A stretch of 64,000 nt of DNA from Hahella sp050299855 (GCA_050299855.1 JBNKWQ010000042.1:193010-257009); one strand, 5' to 3'; counted from the first letter of the stretch, positions 9,067 through 18,633 are shown. Numbers and translations: made by a program. The notes: a model not told the origin generated them from the sequence alone.

Positions 9067-9528
9067 TCATTGTGAGGCTGTTGCAGCGGAAGTCAATGCA
9101 TCTAAAGCATCTGTCACTTTTTTGAGCTGTTGGTCACAGCCTGATATTGCATGGCGCTTTCTCAGATAGTCCGGATCGTTATAGGACAGCCAAACCTTAC
9201 CTTCAGTGTCTTCCCAAACCAATGCTTTCTGAGGCAGATCAATCGCGACGGAGCGTTCACACTGCATCAGAGGGGAACCGACTTTTGGGTTGCCGAATAT
9301 CAACAGCTCAGTAGCGGGAATTGTAATTCCGACGCCTGCAGCACCTGCACCATGGTCGATTCGTGCAAAAATAGTCATCCCCTTGCTTTCAAGTACGGCC
9401 TGCAGTGTATCCATTGTCTCCGTAACACCATGAACACTTGGTTTGGTAATGACGCCATCTGCCGCCATTAGAGAGAAGCTGGTAAAAGATGCTAACAGTG
9501 TCAGCAAAACGCTTATTCTTATATTCAT
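9067..9528 (-). CDS. DUF302 periplasmic protein
   Basis: After a signal peptide (MNIRISVLLTLLASF...LMA) the mature part carries the DUF302 pattern: TMDTLQAVLESKGMTIFARIDH, then TELLIFGNPKVGSPLM, IDLPQKALVWED and VWLSYNDP. The fold is a small alpha/beta domain seen in periplasmic proteins of gammaproteobacteria; the function is not established. The ATG at 9528 is preferred over one four codons upstream because it gives a normal n-region. It stands alone on the minus strand, divergent from the CBS/DUF294 gene. Confidence 0.87.
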   Translation of the reverse strand: MNIRISVLLTLLASFTSFSLMAADGVITKPSVHGVTETMDTLQAVLESKGMTIFARIDHGAGAAGVGITIPATELLIFGNPKVGSPLMQCERSVAIDLPQKALVWEDTEGKVWLSYNDPDYLRKRHAISGCDQQLKKVTDALDALTSAATASQ

Positions 9529-9779
9529 ATATGGCCCCATGTCGATTTGGGAATTTTATCTGCTGGAATCTGTATATTTTTAATAATCGGTGCAAGTGAT
9601 AGACAGACTAGGAGGGAAATTCCATAAACTCAATAGGTCTTTGCCCAAATAGCAATCTACTTTGAATACATTTAACGATGATTTATTCGATCGATACCCT
9701 AGGGCCATACCGTATACAACCAATGGTGAATATGATTACCGCTGATGACCAGCAAGAATAGGCAGAAAGGGGTTGTGCC

Positions 9780-11747
9780 ATGACGCTAAAACAAGAAGAA
9801 CCCAGGCAAATGTCAGCTGATACTGCACCCGTTTTGGAAGCTGCGTGGGCAGACTCTGTCCCACGAAACATTCGCTCACTGGCAGATGCATTACGTCAGT
9901 TCCCACCATTTAACCAAATGGATGACCGTGAGCTGATTGCACTGCTGGAAAATGCCAATGTGGAGTATTTCCCGGCAGGCACCATCCTTTTGTCCCCTGA
10001 AGATGGTATTCCCAATCGATTTTTCATCGTTAAAAAAGGCCATATTGTTGGTGAACGTATCACTTCCAAGGGAGAAGATGTTCAGACCACCTTCAATATA
10101 GGACCCGGTTCCAGTTTTCCCATTGCAGCATTACTGGCCCAGCGTCCCACCAGAACCATACATAAAGCCATTGAAGACACCTTCTGCATCACCTGCAGTA
10201 CCGATCACTTTGCCCATATAATTTCCATCAGCCGGGTATTTCGGGAGTTTTGCATGCGAGGGATAAGTGGCCTTCTTGAGCAAGTGAATCGAAAAATCCA
10301 GGCTCAGGCTCAGTCCAGCCTGGGAGACGAATATTCGCTGGATACACAGCTTGAAGAGTACCTGCACCGGGAAGTTGTCAGTTGCTCCCCTGAGACAACG
10401 CTTCGTCAGGCTGTCTGGAAAATGGAAGATCACGGTATCGGCTCCATGATCATTTGTGATTCCAGCTTTAAACCTATCGGCATATTCACGCTTCGAGATC
10501 TCAGACGGGTGGTTGCCGATGCGGCATCTGATTTTGAGGCACCGATTTCCCATTTCATGAACCCTGACCCGATATCGCTATCTTCTGATGCCACCGCATT
10601 TGAAGCCGCATTGGTGATGGCCAAACACCACTTTGCCCATGTTTTGATCGTTGATAATCACCGGCTTAAAGGCGTGGTTTCGGAACGGGATCTGTTCTCT
10701 TTGCAGCGTGTCAATCTGGTACATGTCGCCAGAACTCTAGCCAACGCTCCAACAGTGGAAAGCCTCGCTGGAATGCAGTCGGGCGTCGCCAAGCTGATTC
10801 AAACCATGATTGCTCACGGCGCCAGTGCGGAACAAATCAACCACATAGTTACCCTGCTGAATGACTACACTACCCGTCAGGTTATCCGCCTGGCACTCAA
10901 ACACTATCCACATCCTGAGGTGGAGTTTGCCTGGCTAACCTTCGGCAGCGCCGGACGCAAAGAGCAGACCCTACTCACCGATCAGGATAACGGCATTATT
11001 TTTCACACCAACCAACCGGAAAAAGCTGAAGAGATACGCCTGGAGTTTCTGCCTTTTGCCCGCAAAATCAATGAAGACCTCGACAAGTGTGGATTTACCC
11101 TGTGCAAGGGAAACATTATGGCGAGCAATCCCAGACTTTGTCTGAGTACCGACGAATGGAAATCCTGGTTTCACCGCTTTATTGATGCCGCAACACCCCA
11201 GAATGTGCTGAACTCCTGTATCTACTTTGATCTGCGCACCCAGTGGGGACCGGACCATCTGGCAGAAAACATGTTCGCTGAGGTCAGACAAAGGATTAAA
11301 CAAAACTCGCTATTCCAAAAAATGCTTGCAGGCGCCGCGATGGAGAGTCGACCACCATTGGGAATCTTCAAAGGCTTTGTGACCAAGAAGGAAAATGGGC
11401 TGGAAGGGATAGACCTCAAGACACAAGGGCTGACGCCTTTTGTAGACGCCGCCAGGGTTTTTTGTCTGGCCCACGGAATACCTGCCACCAATACACTCCA
11501 CCGCCTGCGTCTGCTGGCAAAAGCCAATATCGTCGATGCCAAAGACGCCAGCGCCTGGGAAGAGGCATACAGCTTTATCCAGCTTCTGCGACTACGTCAG
11601 CATCTCCAGCAGAAAAGCAACGGTCAGCCATTGTCTAACTTAATCGACCCGGATGAGCTGAATGAACTTGACGAACGCATTCTTAAAGAAGCCTTTCGTC
11701 AGGCTCAACGGTTGCAGAGAAAAGTCAGCTGGAACTACCAGCTATAG
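9780..11747 (+). CDS. CNMP / CBS-pair / DUF294 nucleotidyltransferase-like protein
   Basis: The 655-residue protein has a cyclic-nucleotide-binding-like domain (about 30-150), two CBS motifs (about 185-310), the DUF294 nucleotidyltransferase-like domain (about 330-480; FGSAGRKEQTLLTDQDNGII with the G-S and DxD of the polymerase-beta fold) and a helical DUF294 C-terminal domain. This is a cytoplasmic regulatory protein family related to GlnD-type transferases. In many gammaproteobacteria it is linked to VC_2705-type symporter genes and to a DnaQ-like exonuclease, as here (exonuclease 81 bases downstream). The symporter lies 10 kb away in this window. Reaction unproven. Confidence 0.88.
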   Translation: MTLKQEEPRQMSADTAPVLEAAWADSVPRNIRSLADALRQFPPFNQMDDRELIALLENANVEYFPAGTILLSPEDGIPNRFFIVKKGHIVGERITSKGEDVQTTFNIGPGSSFPIAALLAQRPTRTIHKAIEDTFCITCSTDHFAHIISISRVFREFCMRGISGLLEQVNRKIQAQAQSSLGDEYSLDTQLEEYLHREVVSCSPETTLRQAVWKMEDHGIGSMIICDSSFKPIGIFTLRDLRRVVADAASDFEAPISHFMNPDPISLSSDATAFEAALVMAKHHFAHVLIVDNHRLKGVVSERDLFSLQRVNLVHVARTLANAPTVESLAGMQSGVAKLIQTMIAHGASAEQINHIVTLLNDYTTRQVIRLALKHYPHPEVEFAWLTFGSAGRKEQTLLTDQDNGIIFHTNQPEKAEEIRLEFLPFARKINEDLDKCGFTLCKGNIMASNPRLCLSTDEWKSWFHRFIDAATPQNVLNSCIYFDLRTQWGPDHLAENMFAEVRQRIKQNSLFQKMLAGAAMESRPPLGIFKGFVTKKENGLEGIDLKTQGLTPFVDAARVFCLAHGIPATNTLHRLRLLAKANIVDAKDASAWEEAYSFIQLLRLRQHLQQKSNGQPLSNLIDPDELNELDERILKEAFRQAQRLQRKVSWNYQL

Positions 11748-11827
11748 CAGGAATAGACGATAAGAGTCCGGATCGGTACAGCCCGGCGTACTGGCAAATA
11801 AACAAACAACCGTAATTGAGAAAGCAG

Positions 11828-12481
11828 ATGCAGGAAGTTACCGCGAAATGGAGCCCACCAGAGGCAGATGCAAGCCTTGAACGGTTGCGCTGGGTGGTGG
11901 TCGATGTGGAGACCACTGGGCTCAGTATTCGCAAAGATCGGGTAATCGCCATCGGTGGTGTGGAAATTCTGCAGTTGAAAATTAACCTGCGACAGTCCTT
12001 TGAAAGACTATTTGATCCTGGGATTCAACTGGAACATGAAAACGTTCTGATTCACGGACTTTCACCCCAGGAGCTACAGCAGGGAAGCTCACCTGAATCA
12101 GCGCTGATAGATTTTCTCAATTTTGCAGCAGGTGCACCGCTGCTGGCATTTCATGCCCCGTTCGATAAACACATGTTGGAGAAAGAATGCAAACTGCGTT
12201 TGGGTACCGGCGCACGCCTTCCTTTCTTTGATATTGAAGACTGGTGCCGTGTACTCTTCCCGGAATTAAGTCATAAACTGAGAGGGCTGGATGCCTGGTT
12301 GGAACGCTTTGGTCTGGATGTAGGAGAAAGGCATCATGCGACTTGTGATGCTATGGCAACAGCAGAACTGGCTTTAATCTGCTTACAGAAAGCTCGGCAG
12401 GAAGGTTACGAAACCTGGGGGCAGTGGCAGGAGAAAGTCAGTACGGCACTAAAACTTGCGAAACACAAACATTCATTTTAG
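11828..12481 (+). CDS. DnaQ-like 3'-5' exonuclease
   Basis: The DEDDh exonuclease motifs are visible: VVVDVETTGL (Exo I), FHAPFDKHMLEKE (Exo II), and RHHATCDAMATAELA (Exo III with the catalytic His and Asp). At 217 residues it is a stand-alone exonuclease, similar to the PolC/epsilon-type proteins paired with DUF294 genes. I choose the ATG at 11828, with GAG seven bases upstream; a TTG at 11816 is an alternative. It probably forms an operon with the upstream DUF294 gene. Whether it acts on DNA, RNA or a nucleotide signal is unknown. Confidence 0.88.
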   Translation: MQEVTAKWSPPEADASLERLRWVVVDVETTGLSIRKDRVIAIGGVEILQLKINLRQSFERLFDPGIQLEHENVLIHGLSPQELQQGSSPESALIDFLNFAAGAPLLAFHAPFDKHMLEKECKLRLGTGARLPFFDIEDWCRVLFPELSHKLRGLDAWLERFGLDVGERHHATCDAMATAELALICLQKARQEGYETWGQWQEKVSTALKLAKHKHSF

Positions 12482-12543
12482 TGCAAGAAACAATACCGGC
12501 CTCACTGCCAAACTGCGTGGCCGATATCAATTCAAGGCTCAGT

Positions 12544-13737
12544 TCAGCTCCAGGCCAGATTCAGGATTTTCAACACTTCGTCAAAATCTGCTTCCGCTGG
12601 ATTAAACATTATAGATCCATCATCCAGCGCCATATCGGCAATCTTGGGTAATTGATCCCGACCCACCTTACCTGTTTCTTCCAGAGTCCGGGGTAATTTG
12701 CAAAGCTCAAACAGCTCATCCCTTAGGCTACGGATAGTCGCTACGGCTTTTTCTGCACGTATATGCGCTGGCGTTTTTGCGTACACGTCAGCACCCGCCA
12801 GCGGCAATAAAAGTTCTGCCAGCGCGGCTTCCGTTTTCCCTTTAGAAAGATTGTATTCCAGTACATAAGGTAGAAAGAGGCTCATACACATGCCGTGGGG
12901 CAAATGACAGATAGCGCCAAGGGCATGCCCTAAGGAATGCACAAGACCGACCATGCTGTTGGAAAAAGCAATACCTGCCATAGTAGAGGCTTGTGCCAAT
13001 TCCAGGCGGCCTTCGGAATCCTTAGGATTAGCCATCACCTTCAAAAGGTTTTCGCTGATTTTCTTTACCGCAGATATGGCATAGGCGTCACTCAGTGGGT
13101 TTTTGGCCAGGCCGGTAAAAGCTTCAATAGAATGGGTCATCGCATCCATAGCGGTCGCTGCCGTAATATGCGGCGGCAGTGTCAATGTCATGCGCGGGTC
13201 AATAACGGCAGCATTCGGCAGCAGAAAAGGAGAACCAAAGGGCAATTTAACTCCTTTAGCCTTGTCTGCAATGATGGCCACTGAGGTCACTTCAGACCCT
13301 GTACCTGCTGTCGTTGGGATAACAAAGAACGGTTTTAACGGTCGTTTAAGTACACCGGCTCCGGCATATTTACTGATGTCGGTTCCGCCTTCTGAAACAA
13401 GGATATTAACACCCTTACTGGTATCAATGACGGAACCGCCGCCAACAGCAATAATTGAGTCCGCCCCGCTGTTGCGATACAGCTCTGCAATCTGTTTGAC
13501 AATTTCAGTAGAAGAATCCGGTGGAACATCATCAAAAATGCTCACCATAGATACGCCGCTATCTTCACATGCACTGATAACATAATCCGTCAACCCGGCA
13601 CCGCGCACACCTTTATCGGTGATCAGCAAAGGCTTGGAAGCCCCCAAAGAACTCAGCTCAAAGGGAATATGTTCAAGTGCTGCTTCCCCGGCAATCACTT
13701 TGACCGGGCAGAAAAATTCATAAAATCCTTTACTCAT
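12544..13737 (-). CDS. iron-containing alcohol dehydrogenase
   Basis: A full-length (397 residues) group III alcohol dehydrogenase: the NAD-binding GGGSVIDTSKG, PTTAGTGSEVT, and the metal-binding histidines in AMTHSIEAF and GHALGAICHLPHGMC. It oxidises alcohols or reduces aldehydes in the cytoplasm with NAD(P)H. Its ATG overlaps the stop of the SCP2-like gene (ATGA at 13734-13737), so the two are translationally coupled. In an organism with fatty acyl-CoA reductase, a fatty alcohol or aldehyde substrate is plausible but not shown. Confidence 0.92.
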   Translation of the reverse strand: MSKGFYEFFCPVKVIAGEAALEHIPFELSSLGASKPLLITDKGVRGAGLTDYVISACEDSGVSMVSIFDDVPPDSSTEIVKQIAELYRNSGADSIIAVGGGSVIDTSKGVNILVSEGGTDISKYAGAGVLKRPLKPFFVIPTTAGTGSEVTSVAIIADKAKGVKLPFGSPFLLPNAAVIDPRMTLTLPPHITAATAMDAMTHSIEAFTGLAKNPLSDAYAISAVKKISENLLKVMANPKDSEGRLELAQASTMAGIAFSNSMVGLVHSLGHALGAICHLPHGMCMSLFLPYVLEYNLSKGKTEAALAELLLPLAGADVYAKTPAHIRAEKAVATIRSLRDELFELCKLPRTLEETGKVGRDQLPKIADMALDDGSIMFNPAEADFDEVLKILNLAWS

Positions 13738-14279
13738 GCAAATTTCACCTGTTGAGAAATGAAGTTCTTGGCCACCCGAAAGTATATTTTGGAACCCTGC
13801 AGGACTTTCTCCGGCAGCGGGATCGACGGATATTCCTTGACAGCCAGTTCCGCCACGAGTTTAGGCAGGATAAAGGCTTCCAGACGATTGAGTGCTCTCA
13901 CCATGCGAATCGCAAAGGAGATGTCACCGTCTACGATCATCCTGTCGTTGGCAAAAGCACGCGCCGTGCTCTCCTGAAACGACAGCACCCGAAAAGCATG
14001 TTCGAGGTGTTTGATATAGATAGCGAGATCAGGTTTGTCCTCTGGGGGTGTATCCAAAAACTCTAGAGTATTTGCCGAAGTTTTACGCAATGCGAATCCT
14101 GGACCTTTCGGTAACACCTGCATGGTAAAGACAAAGCCCTCAGGAAAAACGCTGGTTTCCTTCTGGATTGTATCGTCCTGCTCTGAAATGGCCTGCAACG
14201 CCCGTCCAACGACCTGCATCATTGTCGTAACATAGAGTCTTTTTGACTGACTCATCGCCAAAGTTTTGATTTGCTGCAT
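13734..14279 (-). CDS. SCP2-like lipid-binding protein
   Basis: This 181-residue protein has the pattern of SCP2 / sterol-carrier-like proteins: PDLAIYIKHLEHAFRVLSFQEST, then FANDRMIVDGDISFAIRMVRALNRLE. The start at 14279 is fixed by a strong AGGTGG eight bases upstream; the frame is open to 14372 but that extension lacks such a site. The stop overlaps the alcohol dehydrogenase start, so it is likely a lipid or fatty alcohol carrier or cofactor for that enzyme. SCP2 assignment is from motif memory; function is inferred from coupling. Confidence 0.72.
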   Translation of the reverse strand: MQQIKTLAMSQSKRLYVTTMMQVVGRALQAISEQDDTIQKETSVFPEGFVFTMQVLPKGPGFALRKTSANTLEFLDTPPEDKPDLAIYIKHLEHAFRVLSFQESTARAFANDRMIVDGDISFAIRMVRALNRLEAFILPKLVAELAVKEYPSIPLPEKVLQGSKIYFRVAKNFISQQVKFA

Positions 14280-14470
14280 AAAACCAACCACCTGATGACA
14301 TTTTCGGAAATAAATGCCTGTTTTTATTGTGGCGCTTAAAGGCGAATTTCGGCCAAAAATGGCAGACAACACAACGCCGTTTTGCGATTAGAGCATTTAC
14401 TCTATTATCATTCCAAAAATGAGTCAATACCCTACAGCGGGCATCGTTATGGAGATTTAATGGAAGCTGC

Positions 14471-15265
14471 TCAGGATCCGCAGTGGTTCAGAAAATAGGC
14501 CTTTGTGGCCTCATCAGCGGGAAAGAAGTGCTCGATTCTTATATTCTGAGCTGTAATATCGAGAGGCGTTCCTATAGTCGCAATGGTGGAAAACATATTA
14601 AGGCGGATGTCGTTTAGCCTGATCGTAAAAGCCACCACAGCTTTGTCCAGATCTTCAATCACACGATATTTCCAATCCTTGGGGATGCCCGGTAAGGCTA
14701 AGTCCTCCTTCAATAGCTCGCAGTCCTGCTCCCGGTAAGGGCCTGAAAGATGTTCTTGATGAACCCGCTGCAGCATGTGACAGGCCAGATTATCCCAATC
14801 TTCCAAAAAGGGTTTGAAGCCATTCTCATCCAAAAAAGCCAACAGGACATTCAGGCGGGCATCCACTTTTCCACCCAAGGCCATCATTTGTTGAATGATA
14901 AATGCCTGAGCCTGATTGCCCGATATCAGGTAGTAATTCTGATCAAAAATCAGGGCAGGATATGGCATATGTGACTTCAGCATGTGATCAAGTGCTTCTT
15001 TGACCATCTTCATTTCTGGGGCATCCAGGTCTTGTCGGCTATACAACTGACTGTATCCCGCAGCGGATAACAGACGATTGGTACCCGCCAAGTCTGCGTT
15101 CAGGACTTTAACCAGATGCAATACCATCTCCTGGCTGGGCTTGGAACGCCCGGTTTCCAGAAAACTGATATGTTTGGAAGAAACATTAGATTCCAGTGAA
15201 AAATCCAACTGACTGAAACGACTGGCCAGACGCATATCACGCAACATGGTTCCGAACGCACTCAC
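14471..15265 (-). CDS. XRE-family regulator with MmyB-like ligand domain
   Basis: The first 60 residues form an XRE helix-turn-helix (FSQLDFSLESNVSSKHISFLE, GRSKPS). The rest matches the MmyB-like ligand-binding region (YPALIFDQNYYLISGNQAQAFI; LACHMLQRVHQE). This class typically regulates neighbouring dehydrogenase genes, often after binding a fatty acid or similar molecule. It lies upstream of and on the same strand as the SCP2-like and alcohol dehydrogenase genes, 190 bases away, and is a plausible regulator of them. Confidence 0.88.
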   Translation of the reverse strand: MSAFGTMLRDMRLASRFSQLDFSLESNVSSKHISFLETGRSKPSQEMVLHLVKVLNADLAGTNRLLSAAGYSQLYSRQDLDAPEMKMVKEALDHMLKSHMPYPALIFDQNYYLISGNQAQAFIIQQMMALGGKVDARLNVLLAFLDENGFKPFLEDWDNLACHMLQRVHQEHLSGPYREQDCELLKEDLALPGIPKDWKYRVIEDLDKAVVAFTIRLNDIRLNMFSTIATIGTPLDITAQNIRIEHFFPADEATKAYFLNHCGS

Positions 15266-15482
15266 AACTATCCTCCTCAGCGGAACGCTTAACTCTTAAT
15301 ACAGCTATAGCCTATAGCGAATATAACGAAGGCAAAATCGACGCCCAGCCATTTTGCAATTTCACAGTTAAAACTATCGATGTTTCATGATCCCAATTCC
15401 ATTACCTATTGGGTAATTGCGACACCTACCTGTAGCGCTAATGATAGTAAGGCATATTCAACTGTGTATAAGCAGCAAGCCC

Positions 15483-15902
15483 ATGCAAACTTACCAAAAT
15501 CTAAAAACTATCCTGATGTTTGACGCAGCGTTTTCAGAGCATCTGGCCCAGGTAATGGGAACCCTTGGTGGCGAAGTCTACTTTATTGTGGGAGCTGTAC
15601 TCGCGGTATGGTCAGTGGAGCTGGGCTCCATGGTGATAAGCGTTTCTCTAAGGAGACGCTTTGCCAAGTGGACAATTGTGGCAGACTGGAGCTGGGTTGT
15701 GGCAACCCTGATTATAATGGCGGGTTTTACCCAGGATTGGACACTCGTCGGCAACACGATTTTACTGGTTAGCGCCTTATTGGTGGCAGGAGTGGCAATA
15801 TCTAAACAGTTGGCCCTGAAAAAAGATCTATCGGCCAGCAGTGATGATGGCGAAACGTCAACAGACCCTAATGCTGAAAACCAGGTACACGGAGTGCTTT
15901 AA
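15483..15902 (+). CDS. small inner-membrane protein of unknown function
   Basis: About 139 residues with three hydrophobic segments: LGGEVYFIVGAVLAVWSVEL, WVVATLIIMAGF and NTILLVSALLVAGVAI. A short polar tail (ASSDDGETSTDP) is encoded by a 25-bp sequence that is repeated exactly at 52887-52911, so the tail may have been added late. The ATG at 15483 is chosen; a further ATG at 15516 is possible. A strong terminator follows at 15946. No family recognised. Confidence 0.6.
   Translation: MQTYQNLKTILMFDAAFSEHLAQVMGTLGGEVYFIVGAVLAVWSVELGSMVISVSLRRRFAKWTIVADWSWVVATLIIMAGFTQDWTLVGNTILLVSALLVAGVAISKQLALKKDLSASSDDGETSTDPNAENQVHGVL
15835..15859 (+). repeat. 25-bp exact repeat, copy 1
   Basis: Begins CCAGCAGTGATGATGG and ends CGAAACGTC. 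An identical 25-base copy in the same orientation lies at 52887-52911, just after plsB. Here it encodes the end of a membrane protein (SSDDGETS). Flanking bases are loosely similar (GGCC before, GNCCC after). Confidence 0.9.
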
Positions 15903-15945
15903 AAACTTAAATGATGGTCGCTTTGATCTTTTCAAAGCACAAAGA

Positions 15946-15976
15946 GAAAAGGCACAGTATCCTTACTGTGCCTTTT
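15946..15976 (+). terminator. rho-independent terminator
   Basis: A perfect 13-bp stem, AAAAGGCACAGTA / TACTGTGCCTTTT, with a 4-base loop TCCT. The T-run is part of the stem, and it lies 44 bases after the membrane-protein stop. Confidence 0.88.
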
Positions 15977-16182
15977 CGGTGTAGGGCGCATCCTTTGCCA
16001 ATTCCTATGGCTCGTTAATCATCCTTGTTGCTTCCTTGCATCGTGTCCTTACGTCACTTTGCTGTCCTTACGAGTATAGATATTACGCATCTAAGCTGAG
16101 AGGAAAAAGACTACTTGTCTGCAATCATCGTGAGAGATATCCCACAGCTGGTCAGTTATCGCCCAATAACACCAGATGATCC

Positions 16183-17190
16183 TTACTTACTGCTGGCAGC
16201 CTCTTGCTCAGCTACTTCAGGGGATTCACAGGGTTTGCCCCTCTTCATCTTGTCAGGATCGATGCACAGATTACGGCATGGCGTAAATACCTGCGATGTA
16301 TCATCTGCAGGGCAACTGATGGTGAGGGGAACCAAGCCGTTAGCCACAGGCCCCAGCCGATGAGGACCACCTTCAAAGAAAACCAGGCCGGCTCCCTTGG
16401 TATCAATAACCGCCCAAAGCTCAGGCCGAGACTGATATTTTACTGACGCTATCCCAGCAGAAAATTCAGTGACCTGACTGAACTGTGGTGGAATTGCCCA
16501 TTCAGCAAACTGATTAATGAAGCCCCATTTCCCGTCTAACTCCGCCGGTGCCAGTCCATTGACAAACTTACCCTTAATTTCAATCTGCCTCGGAAGCACT
16601 GCCACTCTTAATCCCTGATCATTGATAATCCATGAATTACCTTCAGGCTCCTCGATTTCCAATTTCACATAGGCCAGCCCTTCACTGAAATCACTTGCTT
16701 CTGAAAACTGCGGAGTTAACAAGAGACGCTCCCGGTCAATACTAAAGTACCCCCACTTCCCTTGGTACTTTACGGCAACGATAGATAAACCATCGTCAAA
16801 CCGAACATCTTCATAAACCAACGGAACGACAATTTCCCCATCCCGGTCAATAAGACCACAACCCAGTCGGTCATCGCGGCCTATGAGGCAAACCTTCACG
16901 TGCTGATTGACGAAATTTCCTTCGCAACTATCGAACCAACGACTCCCAATCCGGGTAGCATTTTCCGTCACATAGCGACACTTGGAACCGGAGCGGGATA
17001 TGGTGGCAAATATTGGTTTAACTTCGTACTCTGACTGACACTCCGGCGTAGCGTCAGGAAGACACTGCAAATTCCGCACATCCAGAACGAATGGCTGATC
17101 CACAGCCCTCGCCTGACTACCACTGACTAAAAGCAGCAATAGAGCCATTCCTTTAACAAAAGAAAAATTAAAACTAAAAACTCTATGCAT
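16183..17190 (-). CDS. secreted WG-repeat protein
   Basis: A protein of about 335 residues with a signal peptide (FVKGMALLLLLVSGSQARA) and at least four WG beta repeats: GCGLIDRDGEIVVPLVYEDV, GKWGYFSIDRERLLLTPQFSE, GNSWIINDQGL, and GKWGFINQFAEWAIPPQFSQV. Several cysteines point to the periplasm. WG proteins are thought to be binding scaffolds, and no enzyme motif is present. I choose the ATG at 17190; upstream frame to 17310 overlaps alaX and lacks a good site. The ribosome binding site is weak, so the start is uncertain. Confidence 0.82.
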   Translation of the reverse strand: MHRVFSFNFSFVKGMALLLLLVSGSQARAVDQPFVLDVRNLQCLPDATPECQSEYEVKPIFATISRSGSKCRYVTENATRIGSRWFDSCEGNFVNQHVKVCLIGRDDRLGCGLIDRDGEIVVPLVYEDVRFDDGLSIVAVKYQGKWGYFSIDRERLLLTPQFSEASDFSEGLAYVKLEIEEPEGNSWIINDQGLRVAVLPRQIEIKGKFVNGLAPAELDGKWGFINQFAEWAIPPQFSQVTEFSAGIASVKYQSRPELWAVIDTKGAGLVFFEGGPHRLGPVANGLVPLTISCPADDTSQVFTPCRNLCIDPDKMKRGKPCESPEVAEQEAASSK

Positions 17191-17224
17191 AAAAGATAGC
17201 AACGCGAACTTTTGTCGAAGTAAT

Positions 17225-17932
17225 TTAGACACTGACAAGTTCCACATTAATTCTGCGATTACCCTTGCCCTTGTTTTCGATTTTACCGACTCGTACCTCA
17301 CCAATCTCACGGGTATTGGCTACATGAGTACCGCCACAAGGTTGCAGGTCGACCTGATCAACCTTTATCAGGCGAACACGTCCGGTACCTCTGGGAGGTT
17401 GAACAGAGAGAGTGCGGACCAACTCTGGCTGAGCATCAAGCTCTTCATCTGTAATCCAGCTCATGCTTACCGAATTCGCCGCTTGAACTAATTTATTGAG
17501 AGCATGGGTAAGGTCGTCCTTGTCAGGTGCCTCGGGCAAATCGAAATCAAGTCGACCTTTGTTTCCAGAAATATTACCTCCGGTTACCGGGGCATCGATT
17601 AAGGAACAAAGTAGATGCAGGCAGGTGTGCATTCGCATATGGGTATAGCGACGTTGCCAGTCCACCTCCAGGTGTACAGCATCTCCCACCGCAATACCTT
17701 CCAGGTTCTCAAGACAATGAATATGTTCTCCACTTTCGCGATTTTTCCTTGTGTCGAGTACCTTCCACAGACTGCCATCACCACGGGTCATGGTTCCAGA
17801 GTCTCCTGGCTGTCCACCTCCCAATGGGTAGAAGATCGTCCGATCCAGTATTACACCGTCCTCTGTAATTCCCGTAACGATCGCGTCGGAATCTTTCAGG
17901 TAGCTGTCATTTCTGAATAATTCAATCGTCAT
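17225..17932 (-). CDS. alaX: alanyl-tRNA editing protein AlaX
   Basis: A free-standing AlaRS editing-domain homologue (235 residues). The zinc-binding HxxxH is in HMRMHTCLHLL and the CxxxH is in QPCGGTHVA; FYPLGGGQPGDSG is the conserved glycine-rich motif of the second-domain barrel. It hydrolyses Ser-tRNA(Ala) or Gly-tRNA(Ala) in trans. I choose the ATG at 17932 (MTIELFRND) over a TTG 11 codons upstream. It is followed by the WG-repeat gene with about 34 bases between. Confidence 0.92.
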   Translation of the reverse strand: MTIELFRNDSYLKDSDAIVTGITEDGVILDRTIFYPLGGGQPGDSGTMTRGDGSLWKVLDTRKNRESGEHIHCLENLEGIAVGDAVHLEVDWQRRYTHMRMHTCLHLLCSLIDAPVTGGNISGNKGRLDFDLPEAPDKDDLTHALNKLVQAANSVSMSWITDEELDAQPELVRTLSVQPPRGTGRVRLIKVDQVDLQPCGGTHVANTREIGEVRVGKIENKGKGNRRINVELVSV

Positions 17933-18011
17933 CGCAGTCTTTATCCATCCTAAATTTGTTAGCAACCAGTTCTTGTATCTAGAAATTTATCGTATATCAA
18001 GGTGCCAACAG

Positions 18012-18356
18012 CTACTCAGTGCCATGCCCTGAGTTTTCCCCTGCCCTCATTTCCTGCACTACCACCCAAGGAGCGACAACCACGGCCCAAACCACTTGCT
18101 CAATATCATGCCAGCGCTGGGCTTTATCGGGCTCTACAGCGCCAATAAGCTGCGATTTCATCCAGCTGTCTACAGAAGCTTTATCGTCCCGGGACAGGGC
18201 CATACAAACATCTATCAAATCCAGGGTCTGACTTACCTCGACGACTTGCCCCCTGGCATAAAATATTTCCAGTTCCCTCCAGCTAATGCGGGAAGTTTCA
18301 CCAAGTATTTTGGCTTTTAGTTCACTGTCACCGGGCTTTGAAATTTCAGCTGTCAC
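18012..18356 (-). CDS. DUF2288 protein
   Basis: The 114-residue protein has the DUF2288 pattern: LGETSRISWRELEIFYARG, LDLIDVCMALSRDD, WMKSQLIGAV and the highly conserved end VVWAVVVAPWVVVQE. The family is small, soluble and of unknown role, common in gammaproteobacteria. It lies upstream of alaX on the same strand (79 bases), so co-transcription is possible. Confidence 0.88.
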   Translation of the reverse strand: MTAEISKPGDSELKAKILGETSRISWRELEIFYARGQVVEVSQTLDLIDVCMALSRDDKASVDSWMKSQLIGAVEPDKAQRWHDIEQVVWAVVVAPWVVVQEMRAGENSGHGTE

Positions 18357-18585
18357 TGTTGAAAAACTCAGTCAATTTTTTGTTTTCAATTTAGCTTCGC
18401 CTTACCGGCAAGCAGCTAACTTACATCAATCCCGCATTATCAAGAAACCGGAAAAGGATATCCAGCTGAGGATCGACCTTACATTTTTATCCTGATCGAC
18501 TGCCAGGTATTTTATCTTGAACATCCGGCAAGGCCATTAGCATGCGATCTGGTGTGCTAACATCAAACTCAGAAGGAGGCATAGA
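18357..18585. other. intergenic region upstream of the short leader frame
   Basis: Holds the divergent promoters for the DUF2288 gene (minus) and the 18.6-kb unit (plus). I see no RNA gene or clear operator. It ends with a perfect Shine-Dalgarno (AAGGAGG, about 18573-18579) that serves the short frame at 18586. Confidence 0.4.
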
Positions 18586-18633
18586 ATGTTTGAGGTCAAC
18601 AAGCATGGAAATAATTTTTGCCTTATTTGCTAA
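18586..18633 (+). CDS. 15-residue leader peptide candidate
   Basis: ATG at 18586 follows AAGGAGG with six-base spacing, the strongest ribosome binding site in this region. The frame codes MFEVNKHGNNFCLIC and ends at a TAA that is the first three bases of an 8-bp tandem repeat. The next real gene starts 48 bases later. It may be a leader peptide acting on the downstream gene, or the stub of a gene broken by the repeat. Coding is inferred only from the ribosome binding site. Confidence 0.4.
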   Translation: MFEVNKHGNNFCLIC

